NCBI RefSeq assembly: GCF_024749045.1
Contig: NZ_CP087184.1
Span: 1 to 64,000 of the forward strand
Origin: Pseudomonas sp. B21-028
GTDB lineage: Bacteria > Pseudomonadota > Gammaproteobacteria > Pseudomonadales > Pseudomonadaceae
Direction of reading: 5' to 3'
Length of the DNA stretch: 64,000 bases
Under the pieces are notes generated by a model, which was not told where the DNA came from, searched no databases, and saw only the letters and a list, made by a program, of their open reading frames with translations. Positions 1 through 11,975 of the stretch are shown here, piece by piece. The translations under genes were made by a program, and so were the position numbers. The first letter of the stretch is position 1, and each line of letters starts with the position of its first letter.

Positions 1-1521
1 ATGTCCGTGTCAGTGGAACTTTGGCAGCAGTGCGTGGAGCTTTTGCGCGATGAGCTGCCTGCCCAACAATTCAACACTTGGATCCGCCCACTACAGGTCG
101 AAGCCGAAGGCGACGAGTTGCGCGTCTATGCACCGAACCGTTTCGTTCTCGACTGGGTCAACGAAAAGTACCTGGGCCGGGTCATGGAGCTGCTCGACGA
201 GCATGGCAATGGCATGGCGCCTGCGCTGTCCTTATTAATAGGCAGCAAGCGCAGCTCGGCCCCGCGCGCGGCCCCGAATGCACCGCTCGCTGCCGCGGCT
301 TCCCAGGCCCAGGCTGCCGTGGCGCCGGCGAATCCGGTTGTCTCGACCCCCGCGCCAAGCAAAAGAAGCCCACAAAAGGTGTCCGAGGTCAGTGAAGAGC
401 CTTCCCGGGACAGCTTCGACCCCATGGCGGGCGCCAGTAGCCAACAGGCACCGGTACGCGCGGAGCAACGCACCGTGCAGGTCGAAGGTGCGCTCAAGCA
501 CACCAGCTATCTGAACCGCACCTTTACCTTCGAGAACTTCGTCGAAGGCAAGTCCAACCAGTTGGCCCGGGCAGCAGCCTGGCAGGTGGCGGACAACCCC
601 AAGCATGGCTACAACCCGCTGTTCCTGTATGGCGGTGTGGGCCTGGGTAAAACCCACTTGATGCATGCTGTGGGTAACCACTTATTAAAGAAGAACCCGA
701 ATGCCAAGGTCGTGTACCTGCATTCCGAGCGCTTCGTGGCCGATATGGTCAAGGCGCTGCAACTGAACGCCATCAATGAATTCAAGCGTTTCTACCGTTC
801 GGTGGACGCACTGCTGATCGACGACATTCAGTTCTTTGCCCGCAAGGAGCGTTCCCAGGAAGAGTTTTTCCACACCTTCAACGCGTTGCTTGAAGGCGGA
901 CAGCAGGTCATTCTCACCAGTGACCGTTATCCAAAGGAAATCGAAGGCCTGGAAGAGCGCCTGAAATCGCGTTTCGGCTGGGGCCTGACGGTAGCCGTCG
1001 AGCCGCCGGAGCTGGAAACCCGGGTGGCGATCCTGATGAAAAAAGCCGATCAGGCCAAGGTCGAGCTGCCTCACGACGCCGCGTTCTTCATCGCCCAGCG
1101 TATCCGTTCGAACGTGCGCGAGCTTGAAGGTGCGCTCAAGCGGGTGATCGCGCATTCCCACTTCATGGGGCGCGATATCACCATCGAGCTGATCCGTGAG
1201 TCCTTGAAGGACCTCCTGGCGCTTCAGGACAAGCTTGTTTCTGTGGATAACATTCAGCGAACTGTTGCTGAATACTACAAAATCAAGATATCCGACCTGC
1301 TCTCCAAACGCCGTTCGCGTTCGGTGGCCCGGCCGCGCCAGGTGGCCATGGCCTTGTCCAAGGAGCTGACCAACCACAGCCTGCCGGAAATCGGCGATGT
1401 GTTTGGCGGACGCGACCACACCACCGTGTTGCACGCCTGTCGAAAGATCAACGAACTTAAGGAATCCGACGCGGACATCCGCGAGGACTACAAGAACCTG
1501 CTGCGTACACTGACCACTTGA
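1..1521 (+). CDS. dnaA: Chromosomal replication initiator protein DnaA
   Basis: Initiator ATPase that binds DnaA boxes at oriC and opens the duplex. The 506-residue product has the N-terminal helicase-loading domain I, a long Ala/Pro-rich linker (about residues 85-165), an AAA+ domain with Walker [10 protein letters not shown] near residue 211 and Walker [10 protein letters not shown] near 271, and a C-terminal helix-turn-helix ending in the [12 protein letters not shown] signature near 471. Length is normal for Pseudomonas. The window begins exactly at its ATG, so its promoter and the main oriC lie outside. It heads the dnaA-dnaN-recF-gyrB cluster. A perfect DnaA box lies inside the gene at 1242-1250. 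Confidence 0.99.
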   Translation: MSVSVELWQQCVELLRDELPAQQFNTWIRPLQVEAEGDELRVYAPNRFVLDWVNEKYLGRVMELLDEHGNGMAPALSLLIGSKRSSAPRAAPNAPLAAAASQAQAAVAPANPVVSTPAPSKRSPQKVSEVSEEPSRDSFDPMAGASSQQAPVRAEQRTVQVEGALKHTSYLNRTFTFENFVEGKSNQLARAAAWQVADNPKHGYNPLFLYGGVGLGKTHLMHAVGNHLLKKNPNAKVVYLHSERFVADMVKALQLNAINEFKRFYRSVDALLIDDIQFFARKERSQEEFFHTFNALLEGGQQVILTSDRYPKEIEGLEERLKSRFGWGLTVAVEPPELETRVAILMKKADQAKVELPHDAAFFIAQRIRSNVRELEGALKRVIAHSHFMGRDITIELIRESLKDLLALQDKLVSVDNIQRTVAEYYKIKISDLLSKRRSRSVARPRQVAMALSKELTNHSLPEIGDVFGGRDHTTVLHACRKINELKESDADIREDYKNLLRTLTT

Positions 1522-1560
1522 TGACCACCAGCGCAGCTTATTAAGGCAAGGGACTAGACC

Positions 1561-2664
1561 ATGCATTTCACCATTCAACGCGAAGCCCTGTTGAAACCCC
1601 TGCAACTGGTCGCAGGCGTCGTCGAACGCCGCCAGACCTTGCCGGTACTTTCCAACGTGCTGCTGGTTGTCGAAGGCCAGCAACTGTCGCTGACCGGTAC
1701 CGACCTGGAAGTCGAGCTGGTCGGTCGTGTGCAGCTTGAAGAGCCGGCCGATCCGGGTTCTATCACCGTGCCGGCGCGCAAGCTGATGGACATCTGCAAG
1801 AGCCTGCCCAACGATGCGCTGATCGACATCAAGGTCGATGAGCAGAAGCTCGTGGTCAAGGCCGGGCGCAGCCGTTTCACCCTGTCGACCCTGCCCGCCA
1901 ATGACTTCCCGACCGTGGAAGAAGGCCCGGGCTCGCTGACCTGCAGCCTCGAACAAAGCAGGCTGCGCCGCTTGATTGAGCGCACCAGCTTCGCCATGGC
2001 CCAGCAGGACGTGCGTTACTACCTCAACGGCATGCTGCTGGAAGTGTCCGCCGGCGTTATCCGTGCTGTTGCCACCGACGGTCACCGCCTGGCGATGTGC
2101 TCGATGCAGGCCGATATCGGTCAGCCGGATCGCCATCAGGTGATCGTGCCCCGTAAAGGTATCCTGGAATTGGCGCGCCTGCTGACCGAGCCGGACGGCA
2201 ACGTCAGCATCGTGTTGGGCCAGCACCATATCCGCGCCACCACCGGGGAGTTCACCTTCACCTCGAAGCTGGTAGACGGCAAGTTCCCCGACTATGAGCG
2301 TGTGCTGCCCAAAGGTGGCGACAAACTGGTACTGGGTGACCGCCAGGCACTGCGCGAGGCCTTCAGCCGTACCGCGATCCTGTCCAACGAGAAGTACCGC
2401 GGCATCCGCCTGCAACTGGCCAGCGGTCAGTTGAAAATCCAGGCGAACAACCCTGAACAGGAAGAAGCGGAAGAAGAAGTAGGCGTTGATTACAACGGCG
2501 GCTCCCTGGAGATCGGTTTCAACGTCAGCTACCTGCTCGACGTGCTGGGCGTGATGACCACTGAGCAGGTACGCCTGATCCTGTCGGACTCCAACAGCAG
2601 TGCCTTGGTGCAGGAATCCGATAACGACGATTCGGCCTACGTTGTCATGCCGATGCGCCTGTAA
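1561..2664 (+). CDS. dnaN: DNA polymerase III beta subunit (sliding clamp)
   Basis: Ring-shaped processivity clamp that tethers polymerase III to DNA. The 367-residue product begins MHFTIQREALLKPLQ and ends with the YVVMPMRL tail typical of the family. It carries the three-fold repeated clamp fold at the usual length. It follows dnaA after 39 bases, too short for an independent oriC, and is probably co-transcribed with recF 17 bases downstream. Confidence 0.99.
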   Translation: MHFTIQREALLKPLQLVAGVVERRQTLPVLSNVLLVVEGQQLSLTGTDLEVELVGRVQLEEPADPGSITVPARKLMDICKSLPNDALIDIKVDEQKLVVKAGRSRFTLSTLPANDFPTVEEGPGSLTCSLEQSRLRRLIERTSFAMAQQDVRYYLNGMLLEVSAGVIRAVATDGHRLAMCSMQADIGQPDRHQVIVPRKGILELARLLTEPDGNVSIVLGQHHIRATTGEFTFTSKLVDGKFPDYERVLPKGGDKLVLGDRQALREAFSRTAILSNEKYRGIRLQLASGQLKIQANNPEQEEAEEEVGVDYNGGSLEIGFNVSYLLDVLGVMTTEQVRLILSDSNSSALVQESDNDDSAYVVMPMRL

Positions 2665-2681
2665 TAATCAGCAGAAGCTAG

Positions 2682-6208
<3,527 letters not shown>

Positions 6209-6227
6209 TCCCTCGCAGTGCAGCCAC

Positions 6228-6261
6228 AAAAAAGCCAACGCTCACGCGTTGGCTTTTTTTT
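6228..6261 (+). terminator. Rho-independent terminator after gyrB
   Basis: The stem GCCAACGC/GCGTTGGC has a TCAC loop and is flanked by A-rich sequence upstream and a run of eight T downstream. It closes the dnaA-gyrB transcription unit. Confidence 0.92.
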
Positions 6262-6397
6262 ACGCTTGAAAAATGTTCCGCCTTCAGACTGCACAGTCGA
6301 AAATCGGGTAACGCAGTAACACTTAGGAACAAACCTTTAATTCTCAATCACTTGGATATCACCCCTGGACCCCGGCACCACGGGGCCTCAGGTTTTC

Positions 6398-6413
6398 TGG
6401 CGTAAAACTTGCG
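6398..6413 (+). promoter_or_regulatory. Likely sigma-54 (-24/-12) promoter of the GABA permease gene
   Basis: TGGCGTA-AAAC-TTGCG matches the TGGCAYR-N4-TTGCW consensus. The invariant GG (6399-6400) and GC (6411-6412) are separated by exactly 10 bases. It sits about 95 bases before the permease ATG in a gene-free stretch. RpoN control of amino-acid and GABA uptake is common in Pseudomonas; control here is inferred. Confidence 0.7.
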
Positions 6414-6506
6414 TGCTAAATAAACAACACCTCGTTTCTTTAAATTTACAAAAAGAGACGGTGGTACGAGGCGGTACGAATAAATTCAAGACCAAGGGTA
6501 GTCTCA

Positions 6507-7901
6507 ATGAGTGGTACGCAAACTTCCAACAATCTGGAGCAAGGGCTCAAGCCCCGTCATGTGACGATGCTCTCCATCGCCGGCGTGATTGGTGCCGGAC
6601 TATTCGTAGGTTCCGGTCACGCTATCGCGGCAGCCGGGCCGGCAGTGCTGTTGGCCTATGCCGCCGCCGGGGCATTGGTGGTGTTGGTGATGCGGATGCT
6701 GGGCGAAATGGCGGTGGCTTCGCCGGACACCGGTTCGTTCTCGACTTACGCTGATCGTGCGATTGGTCATTGGGCCGGTTTCACCATCGGTTGGCTCTAC
6801 TGGTGGTTCTGGGTGCTGGTGATTCCCCTGGAGGCCAATGCCGCGGCGACCATCCTGCATGCCTGGTTTCCGAACGTGGCCATCTGGGTGTTCACCCTGG
6901 TCATCACGTTGCTGCTGACCATCACCAACCTGTTCAGTGTGAAGAACTATGGGGAGTTCGAGTTCTGGTTCGCCTTGGTCAAGGTCATAGCGATCATCGG
7001 CTTCGTCATCCTTGGCACGTTGGCGATCTTTGGGCTGTTGCCCACCAGCCAGGTCAGCGGTGTTTCGCATCTGTTTGACACCCAAGGCTTCCTGCCAAAT
7101 GGCATGGGCGCGGTGTTGGGGGCGATTCTGACCACCATGTTCTCGTTCATGGGCACCGAGATCGTGACCATCGCGGCGGCCGAATCGAAGAACCCGGGGC
7201 AGCAGATTTCCAAGGCCACCAACTCGGTGATCTGGCGGATCGGCTTGTTCTATCTCGTGTCGATTTTCATGGTCGTATCCCTGGTGCCATGGAATGACCC
7301 GCTGCTTGCCAGCGTGGGCTCCTATCAGACCGTGCTGGAACGCATGGGCATTCCGAATGCCAAGCTGATCGTCGATATCGTGGTGCTGGTGGCGGTGACC
7401 AGTTGCCTGAACTCGGCGCTCTACACGGCCTCGCGCATGATGTTTTCGTTGGGCAAGCGCGGCGATGCGCCGGCCGTTTCCCAGCGCACCAACAAGAGCG
7501 GCACACCTTACTGGGCAGTGATGCTCTCGACCGCTGCCGCGTTCCTGGCGGTGTTCGCCAACTACGTGGCGCCGGCGGCGGTGTTCGAATTTTTGTTGGC
7601 CAGCTCCGGTGCCATCGCATTGCTGGTGTATCTGGTGATTGCGTTCTCGCAGTTGCGCATGCGCAAACAACGCATGGCGCGAGGGGAGAAAATTGCCTTC
7701 AGCATGTGGCTTTTCCCGGGCTTGACCTACGCGGTGATCATTTTCATCGTCGTGGCCTTGACCATCATGCTGTTCCAGGAGGCCCACCGGGTGGAGATCC
7801 TGGCAACTGGGCTGTTGAGCCTGCTGGTGGTGGTGTCCGGACTGCTGGTGCAGCGCCGCCGGATTGCAAAAGCAGGAAGCCTGGTACAGGCGCACGGCTG
7901 A
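6507..7901 (+). CDS. gabP: GABA permease-like amino acid transporter (APC family)
   Basis: Proton-coupled inner-membrane amino-acid permease of the AAT/GabP branch of the APC superfamily. The 464-residue protein has about 12 hydrophobic segments. It starts with the LKPRHVTMLSIAGVIGAGLFVGSG signature of TM1, followed by the GEMAVASPDTGSFSTYA region. Later comes SFMGTEIVTIAAAESKNP, the consensus amphipathic loop of GABA/aromatic permeases. The start ATG has AAGGG about 9 bases upstream. The gene stands alone behind a putative sigma-54 promoter. GABA is the best substrate guess; other amino acids cannot be excluded from sequence alone. Confidence 0.75.
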   Translation: MSGTQTSNNLEQGLKPRHVTMLSIAGVIGAGLFVGSGHAIAAAGPAVLLAYAAAGALVVLVMRMLGEMAVASPDTGSFSTYADRAIGHWAGFTIGWLYWWFWVLVIPLEANAAATILHAWFPNVAIWVFTLVITLLLTITNLFSVKNYGEFEFWFALVKVIAIIGFVILGTLAIFGLLPTSQVSGVSHLFDTQGFLPNGMGAVLGAILTTMFSFMGTEIVTIAAAESKNPGQQISKATNSVIWRIGLFYLVSIFMVVSLVPWNDPLLASVGSYQTVLERMGIPNAKLIVDIVVLVAVTSCLNSALYTASRMMFSLGKRGDAPAVSQRTNKSGTPYWAVMLSTAAAFLAVFANYVAPAAVFEFLLASSGAIALLVYLVIAFSQLRMRKQRMARGEKIAFSMWLFPGLTYAVIIFIVVALTIMLFQEAHRVEILATGLLSLLVVVSGLLVQRRRIAKAGSLVQAHG

Positions 7902-7936
7902 TTGATTGTTCCCACGCTCTGCGTGGGAACAATCAA
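7902..7936. repeat. Perfect 16-bp inverted repeat between convergent genes
   Basis: Two perfect 16-base arms (TTGATTGTTCCCACGC and its complement) flank a TCT loop and fill the whole gap between the permease stop and the stop of the convergent response regulator. The core GTTCCCACGC-TCT-GCGTGGGAAC resembles a palindrome dispersed in fluorescent pseudomonads. It could serve as a bidirectional terminator although it lacks a T tract. Confidence 0.75.
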
Positions 7937-7937
7937 C

Positions 7938-8672
7938 TTAACTCGCCTCCGACGCTTCGCTTCCAGCCGCCACACTCTCCAACCGATACCCATACCCATA
8001 AATCGTCAACAACTGCCAGCCTCGATCCGCCGTCAGGCCAAGCTTGTTGCGCAGTCGATAGATGTGGGTGTCGAGCGGGCGGGACGACGTCATTTCTTCG
8101 TGGGTCCAGAATCGTTCGTAGAAATACTCCCGGGACAATGGACGACCCAGGTTGGCAAACAGGCAGCGGGCCAAGCGGTATTCCCGTTCGGTCAGGCTGA
8201 TGGGGATACCGGCGCGGGTGACGGTCAGCTCGGCGTCGTCAAAGGCCAGGTCGTTGAACACCAGCACTTCGCTGGCCGGCGCGCGTTGCAGGTTATGGCG
8301 ACGCAATACTGCAGTGACCCTGGCCTTGAGCTCGTTGGGCCTGAAGGGTTTGCTGACGTAATCGTCGGCCCCGGCGTTGAGAGCCTGGACGATGTCGTGT
8401 TCGCCGTCGCGGCTGGTGAGCATGATGGCGGCCGGTGGCGCGTCCATGTGCTCGCGGGTCCAGCGCAACAGTGACAGACCACTGATATCGGGCAGTTGCC
8501 AATCGAGGATCAGCAGGTCGAAGGTCTCCCGACGCAGTTGCCGCAACAGGTCCTCGCCGCGTTCGAAACTGTGCAGGGTCCAGGCCTGCTCGCCCCTGCC
8601 GGGGATCTGTTGCAGTGTCTGTTCCACCCGGCGCAACTCGGCCGGTTCGTCATCCAGTATGGCGACACGCAT
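7938..8672 (-). CDS. OmpR/PhoB-family DNA-binding response regulator
   Basis: Two-component output protein of 244 aa. It has an N-terminal receiver with the acidic pair DD at residues 7-8, phosphoacceptor D57 in LLILDWQLPD and the conserved K in SKPF. A C-terminal winged helix follows (LTEREYRLARCLF, LDTHIYRLRNKLGL, TIYGYGYRLE). I start at MRVAILDDE (8672) rather than at an upstream ATG because the receiver fold begins there. The neighbouring divergent kinase gene at 8887 is the probable partner. The intergenic region holds a perfect 7-3-7 palindrome. Confidence 0.9.
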   Translation of the reverse strand: MRVAILDDEPAELRRVEQTLQQIPGRGEQAWTLHSFERGEDLLRQLRRETFDLLILDWQLPDISGLSLLRWTREHMDAPPAAIMLTSRDGEHDIVQALNAGADDYVSKPFRPNELKARVTAVLRRHNLQRAPASEVLVFNDLAFDDAELTVTRAGIPISLTEREYRLARCLFANLGRPLSREYFYERFWTHEEMTSSRPLDTHIYRLRNKLGLTADRGWQLLTIYGYGYRLESVAAGSEASEAS

Positions 8673-8751
8673 GGGCGCGATTCCTTGATCTCGAAGGTAA
8701 CGGACATCATCAGGGGGAGCACGCAAACTGTCAGCTTCGTTGCCGATCCCC

Positions 8752-8768
8752 TGTCGCAGGCTGCGACA
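8752..8768. promoter_or_regulatory. Palindromic operator candidate between response regulator and kinase genes
   Basis: TGTCGCA-GGC-TGCGACA is a perfect 7-bp inverted repeat with a 3-base centre. It lies midway between the divergent response regulator and histidine kinase genes. A regulatory role is inferred from position and symmetry only. Confidence 0.4.
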
Positions 8769-8886
8769 ATACCGGCTCACGGCGGAGAGGGAAAGGCAGC
8801 AGCGCGCCACCCATCGAGTCCGCTATAGTCTTGGGCTTCGCATCAACCATGAAGCCAATCCTCTCTCGTGTTCGGTCAGGGTATCT

Positions 8887-10425
8887 ATGAGTCATCCGCG
8901 TCGCAATGAAAGCCGTGAACCCACCCAGGCCCAGCGATTGTTTCGACAGTTGGTGCGTGAGTGGTTGTGGATAAGTCTGCTGCTGTTACCGGTGACGGCG
9001 CTGCTGTCGTTCAGTGCCCAATCGGCCCGCCATGGATCGAGCGCCGTATTATCGGTGTGCCTGGTGGCTTGCGTACTGGGATTGCTACTGCTGCGCCCTC
9101 ACCTGGCCCTGTGGACAATGGTGGGCGGCATGGCGGCGGCATTGTCGATCAGTGCGGTGCTGGCGTTAGAGGGCTGGTGGTGGTCGCCGATGGCGAGTGT
9201 GCTAGGAATGCTGCTCGGCTACCTGATCTGGAACTGGCGACGCCTGAGTGTGGTACTGGCCTATTTTGGCTGGGAACTGGCGCGCCTGGACGCGGAGCCG
9301 AAAGTATTTCCGGAGCGCCGACGTACCTCTTACACCGGCAGTGACCGCTTGCAGGGTCAGATCATGGCCCTGGAACAAGCCATGGGTAGAACCCGCGACA
9401 CCCGCCGCTTCATTGCTGATGGCCTGGAATACTTGCCTGTCGCGACCATGATCAGCGATCCGCAAGGCCGGATCCTGCTCGGTAACCGCAGGGCCCGGGA
9501 TCTGTTCGGCCATGTCCTGGCAGGCGGCGATGTGCTGGAACAGCTCGTGCAACTGGGGTATCCGGCGCTGGAGCGCGAGCCCCATCACCGGTTATCCACA
9601 TTGCCCTTGGTGGAGTTTCGCGATACTCGCGAACGCAGCCTGCGTCTTGAGCGTGCCCCGCTCATGCCGGTGGACGGCGATACGCCCATTGGCTGGTTGC
9701 TGAGCCTCATCGACCTGAGCGCCGAGCGAGAAGCCGAAGAGCAGCGCAGCGTGATGCTGCGTTTTCTCTCTCATGACCTGCGTGCGCCTCACTCGGCGAT
9801 CCTGGCGTTACTCGACGTGCAGCGGCACCAGGCCGGTGGGAATGAGCGACTGTTCGACCAGATTGAGCGTCAGGTCCGTCGAGCCCTGGATTTGACGGAA
9901 GGCTTCGTGCAATTGGCCAAGGCGGAATCCGAGGCGTACCAATTCCAGCCGACCCTGTTCGCCATGCTGATCCTGGATGTGCTGGACCAGGTATTGCCCA
10001 TCGCCCAGGCCAAGCGCATCCAACTGAGTCATGCCGTGGATGATGAAGAAGCGATGGTGAGGGCGGACCAGTCCCTGCTGACCCGTGCGCTGTTCAATCT
10101 TCTGGAAAACGCCATCAAGTACAGCTCGCCTGACAGCTGCATTTCACTGGCGGTTCGTTGCGCGGAGGGTTGGTTGATCTGCGAGGTCGGCGATCAGGGT
10201 AAAGGCATCAGTGCCGAGGAATTGCCCGATCTGTTCAGCCAATACCGGCGGTTCTCGTCGGCCCACGGCGTTGACGGGATTGGCTTGGGATTGTCGATGG
10301 TCAAAGCCGTGGTTGATCGCCATGACGGGCACATTGAATGTCACAGCGTGGTCGGTAAAGGCACGACGTTCAGTTTGCGGCTCCCCTTGCTGGGGGCAGA
10401 ATCGAAAGATCACAGCGTTCTATAA
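8887..10425 (+). CDS. Sensor histidine kinase with CHASE2-type membrane module but no CHASE2 domain
   Basis: Membrane histidine kinase, 512 aa from ATG 8887. Residues about 20-120 hold three to four hydrophobic segments. The final part (LRPHLALWTMVGGMAAALS...YLIWNWRRLSVVL) resembles the three-helix module that follows periplasmic CHASE2 domains, but no CHASE2 domain precedes it. A PAS-like region covers about 175-280. The H-box is FLSHDLRAPHS with H296, followed by N-box LFNLLENAIKYSSP, G1 VGDQGKGIS and G2 GIGLGLSMV. It is divergent from the likely cognate OmpR-type regulator. The signal is unknown. Confidence 0.88.
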   Translation: MSHPRRNESREPTQAQRLFRQLVREWLWISLLLLPVTALLSFSAQSARHGSSAVLSVCLVACVLGLLLLRPHLALWTMVGGMAAALSISAVLALEGWWWSPMASVLGMLLGYLIWNWRRLSVVLAYFGWELARLDAEPKVFPERRRTSYTGSDRLQGQIMALEQAMGRTRDTRRFIADGLEYLPVATMISDPQGRILLGNRRARDLFGHVLAGGDVLEQLVQLGYPALEREPHHRLSTLPLVEFRDTRERSLRLERAPLMPVDGDTPIGWLLSLIDLSAEREAEEQRSVMLRFLSHDLRAPHSAILALLDVQRHQAGGNERLFDQIERQVRRALDLTEGFVQLAKAESEAYQFQPTLFAMLILDVLDQVLPIAQAKRIQLSHAVDDEEAMVRADQSLLTRALFNLLENAIKYSSPDSCISLAVRCAEGWLICEVGDQGKGISAEELPDLFSQYRRFSSAHGVDGIGLGLSMVKAVVDRHDGHIECHSVVGKGTTFSLRLPLLGAESKDHSVL

Positions 10426-10578
10426 AAATGCCGCGGGCAATAAACCGATTGAGCGCTATAAAAACTTATGCACGTTCCAGGCGGTTTTATGTTTTTAAGA
10501 AATATGTATATAAAACATGGTGTTACAAGATAAAAGCTGTGTTTTTAGAGAAAACGGTACACAGCTTATCCACAGATA
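10426..10578. other. AT-rich gap with inverted repeat and DnaA box
   Basis: This 150-base gap between the convergent kinase and acyltransferase genes is much more AT-rich than its surroundings. It contains AAGCTGTGT (10534-10542) and its perfect complement ACACAGCTT (10559-10567), the second arm overlapping a perfect DnaA box TTATCCACA (10566-10574). Read on the minus strand the hairpin is followed by TTTTATC and may be a weak terminator for the acyltransferase gene. Confidence 0.5.
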
Positions 10579-11358
10579 TCAGACAGCAAGTTGGTCTGTA
10601 GCCGCCGGCGTTGTGGGGGCCGGGGGCAGCGAGCCCATGTCCCGCTGGGTCTGTTCGTTCCAGGCCTGGACCCGGTCGTTGAGCTCGGCAATGGCGCGGG
10701 GGCCGCTGCCTTGGGCATACATCGGCTCACCGATCACCACGGTGATCACCCCAGGGGTCCGGATCCAGCCGGCTTTGGGCCAAAATTTCCCGGCATTGTG
10801 TGCAATCGGCAATACAGGCAGATCGGCATTCACCGCCAACGCAGAACCGCTGCGGGAAAACTTGCCGACCGTGCCATAGGGAACGCGGGTGCCTTCAGGG
10901 AAGATCAGCACCCAGACGTTGTCCTTGAGCAATTCGTCGCCCTTCTGGGCCACCTGCTTGAGCGCAGCCTTGGGGTTGTCGCGATCGATGGCGATCGGAC
11001 GCAGCATCGCCATGGCCCAACCGAAGAACGGCACGAACAGAAGTTCACGCTTGAGCACCTGGCTCAACGGCTCGAAATAGGCCGACAGGAAAAATGTTTC
11101 CCAGGTGCTCTGGTGGTTCGACTGGATCACGCAGGGCCGGTCCGGCACGTTCTCGGCGCCCTTCACTTCATAGCGAATGCCCAGGAACACTTTGCTCAAC
11201 CACAGTGCGCAACGGCACCAGTACACATTGATGAAGCGGTAGCGCGCCTTAAACGGCATGAAAGGCGCGACAAAGAAACTCAAGGAGCACCACAGCAAGG
11301 AACTGGTGCCCAACAGCAGGTAAAAGAGAAAAGATCTGATGGCCTGCAATATCGACAT
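10579..11358 (-). CDS. plsC: 1-acyl-sn-glycerol-3-phosphate acyltransferase (PlsC/LptA-type)
   Basis: Inner-membrane acyltransferase that converts lysophosphatidic acid to phosphatidic acid. The 259-residue product starts MSILQAIRSFLFYLLLG, a membrane anchor. It has motif I as NHQSTWE (H-X4-E instead of the commoner H-X4-D), the substrate-binding FPEGTR block, and a late VLPIAHNAG motif. I chose 11358 rather than the upstream ATG at 11412 because it matches the family N-terminus. It lies downstream of gmhB on the same strand, the gene order of P. aeruginosa PA0005-PA0006. Confidence 0.92.
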   Translation of the reverse strand: MSILQAIRSFLFYLLLGTSSLLWCSLSFFVAPFMPFKARYRFINVYWCRCALWLSKVFLGIRYEVKGAENVPDRPCVIQSNHQSTWETFFLSAYFEPLSQVLKRELLFVPFFGWAMAMLRPIAIDRDNPKAALKQVAQKGDELLKDNVWVLIFPEGTRVPYGTVGKFSRSGSALAVNADLPVLPIAHNAGKFWPKAGWIRTPGVITVVIGEPMYAQGSGPRAIAELNDRVQAWNEQTQRDMGSLPPAPTTPAATDQLAV

Positions 11359-11438
11359 AGCGGCATTTACCGTTGCGGGCAATGCCCGCCTGTTCAAGCG
11401 CTTCCCGAACAATCCTTGGTCAGGATGTCTTGGGAGCT

Positions 11439-11972
11439 CTAATTGTGGATAAGTTCAGCGGCAATCGCCGCCAGGTCGTCAAAAATCAAGGTGCCTACCG
11501 GTAGGGTCTTGCCCAGAGTCTTTTCGCCTTTCCCGGTCTTTACCAAAACTGGCTGACAATCGACGGCCTTGGCCGCCTCCAGGTCACCGAGGCTGTCGCC
11601 GACGAACCAGACGCCCGTCAGCGGCACAGCATAATGCTCGGCTATGGCCTTCAACATGCCCGGTTTGGGTTTGCGGCAATCGCAACCTTCATCCGGCCCA
11701 TGGGGGCAATAGACGATCAGTCCGACTTCGCCGCCCTGCTCGGCCACCAGGGCGCGCAAGCGCTCATGCATGGCGTCGAGGACCGCGAGGTCATAGTAAC
11801 CGCGAGCAATGCCCGACTGGTTGGTGGCAACCGCCACCGTCCAGCCGGCCTTGCTCAACTGCGCGATGGCTTCGATCGAGCCGGGGAGTGGCAACCACTC
11901 CTCCACCGATTTGATGTAAGCGTCGGAGTCGTGATTGATCACCCCGTCCCGATCGAGAATCAGCAGTTTCAA
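11439..11972 (-). CDS. gmhB: D-glycero-beta-D-manno-heptose 1,7-bisphosphate 7-phosphatase
   Basis: HAD-superfamily phosphatase in ADP-heptose synthesis for the LPS inner core. The 177-residue product starts MKLLILDRDGVINHDSD with the DXD nucleophile motif. It has the ATNQSG threonine motif II equivalent, the zinc-binding CPHGPDEGCDCRKPKPGM segment (Cys/His set) and the late VGDSLGDLEAA acid motif. It is three bases downstream of glyS on the same strand and is probably co-transcribed with glyQS. A DnaA box overlaps its last codons (11444-11452). Confidence 0.96.
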   Translation of the reverse strand: MKLLILDRDGVINHDSDAYIKSVEEWLPLPGSIEAIAQLSKAGWTVAVATNQSGIARGYYDLAVLDAMHERLRALVAEQGGEVGLIVYCPHGPDEGCDCRKPKPGMLKAIAEHYAVPLTGVWFVGDSLGDLEAAKAVDCQPVLVKTGKGEKTLGKTLPVGTLIFDDLAAIAAELIHN

Positions 11973-11975
11973 GGC

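Noticed and set aside
1522-1560. Origin of replication between dnaA and dnaN
   Set aside because: Only 39 bases and no DnaA box; the origin is expected upstream of dnaA, outside the window.
685-2415. 576-codon minus-strand open frame opposite dnaA/dnaN
   Set aside because: It spans two essential genes in antisense and has no ribosome site or domain.
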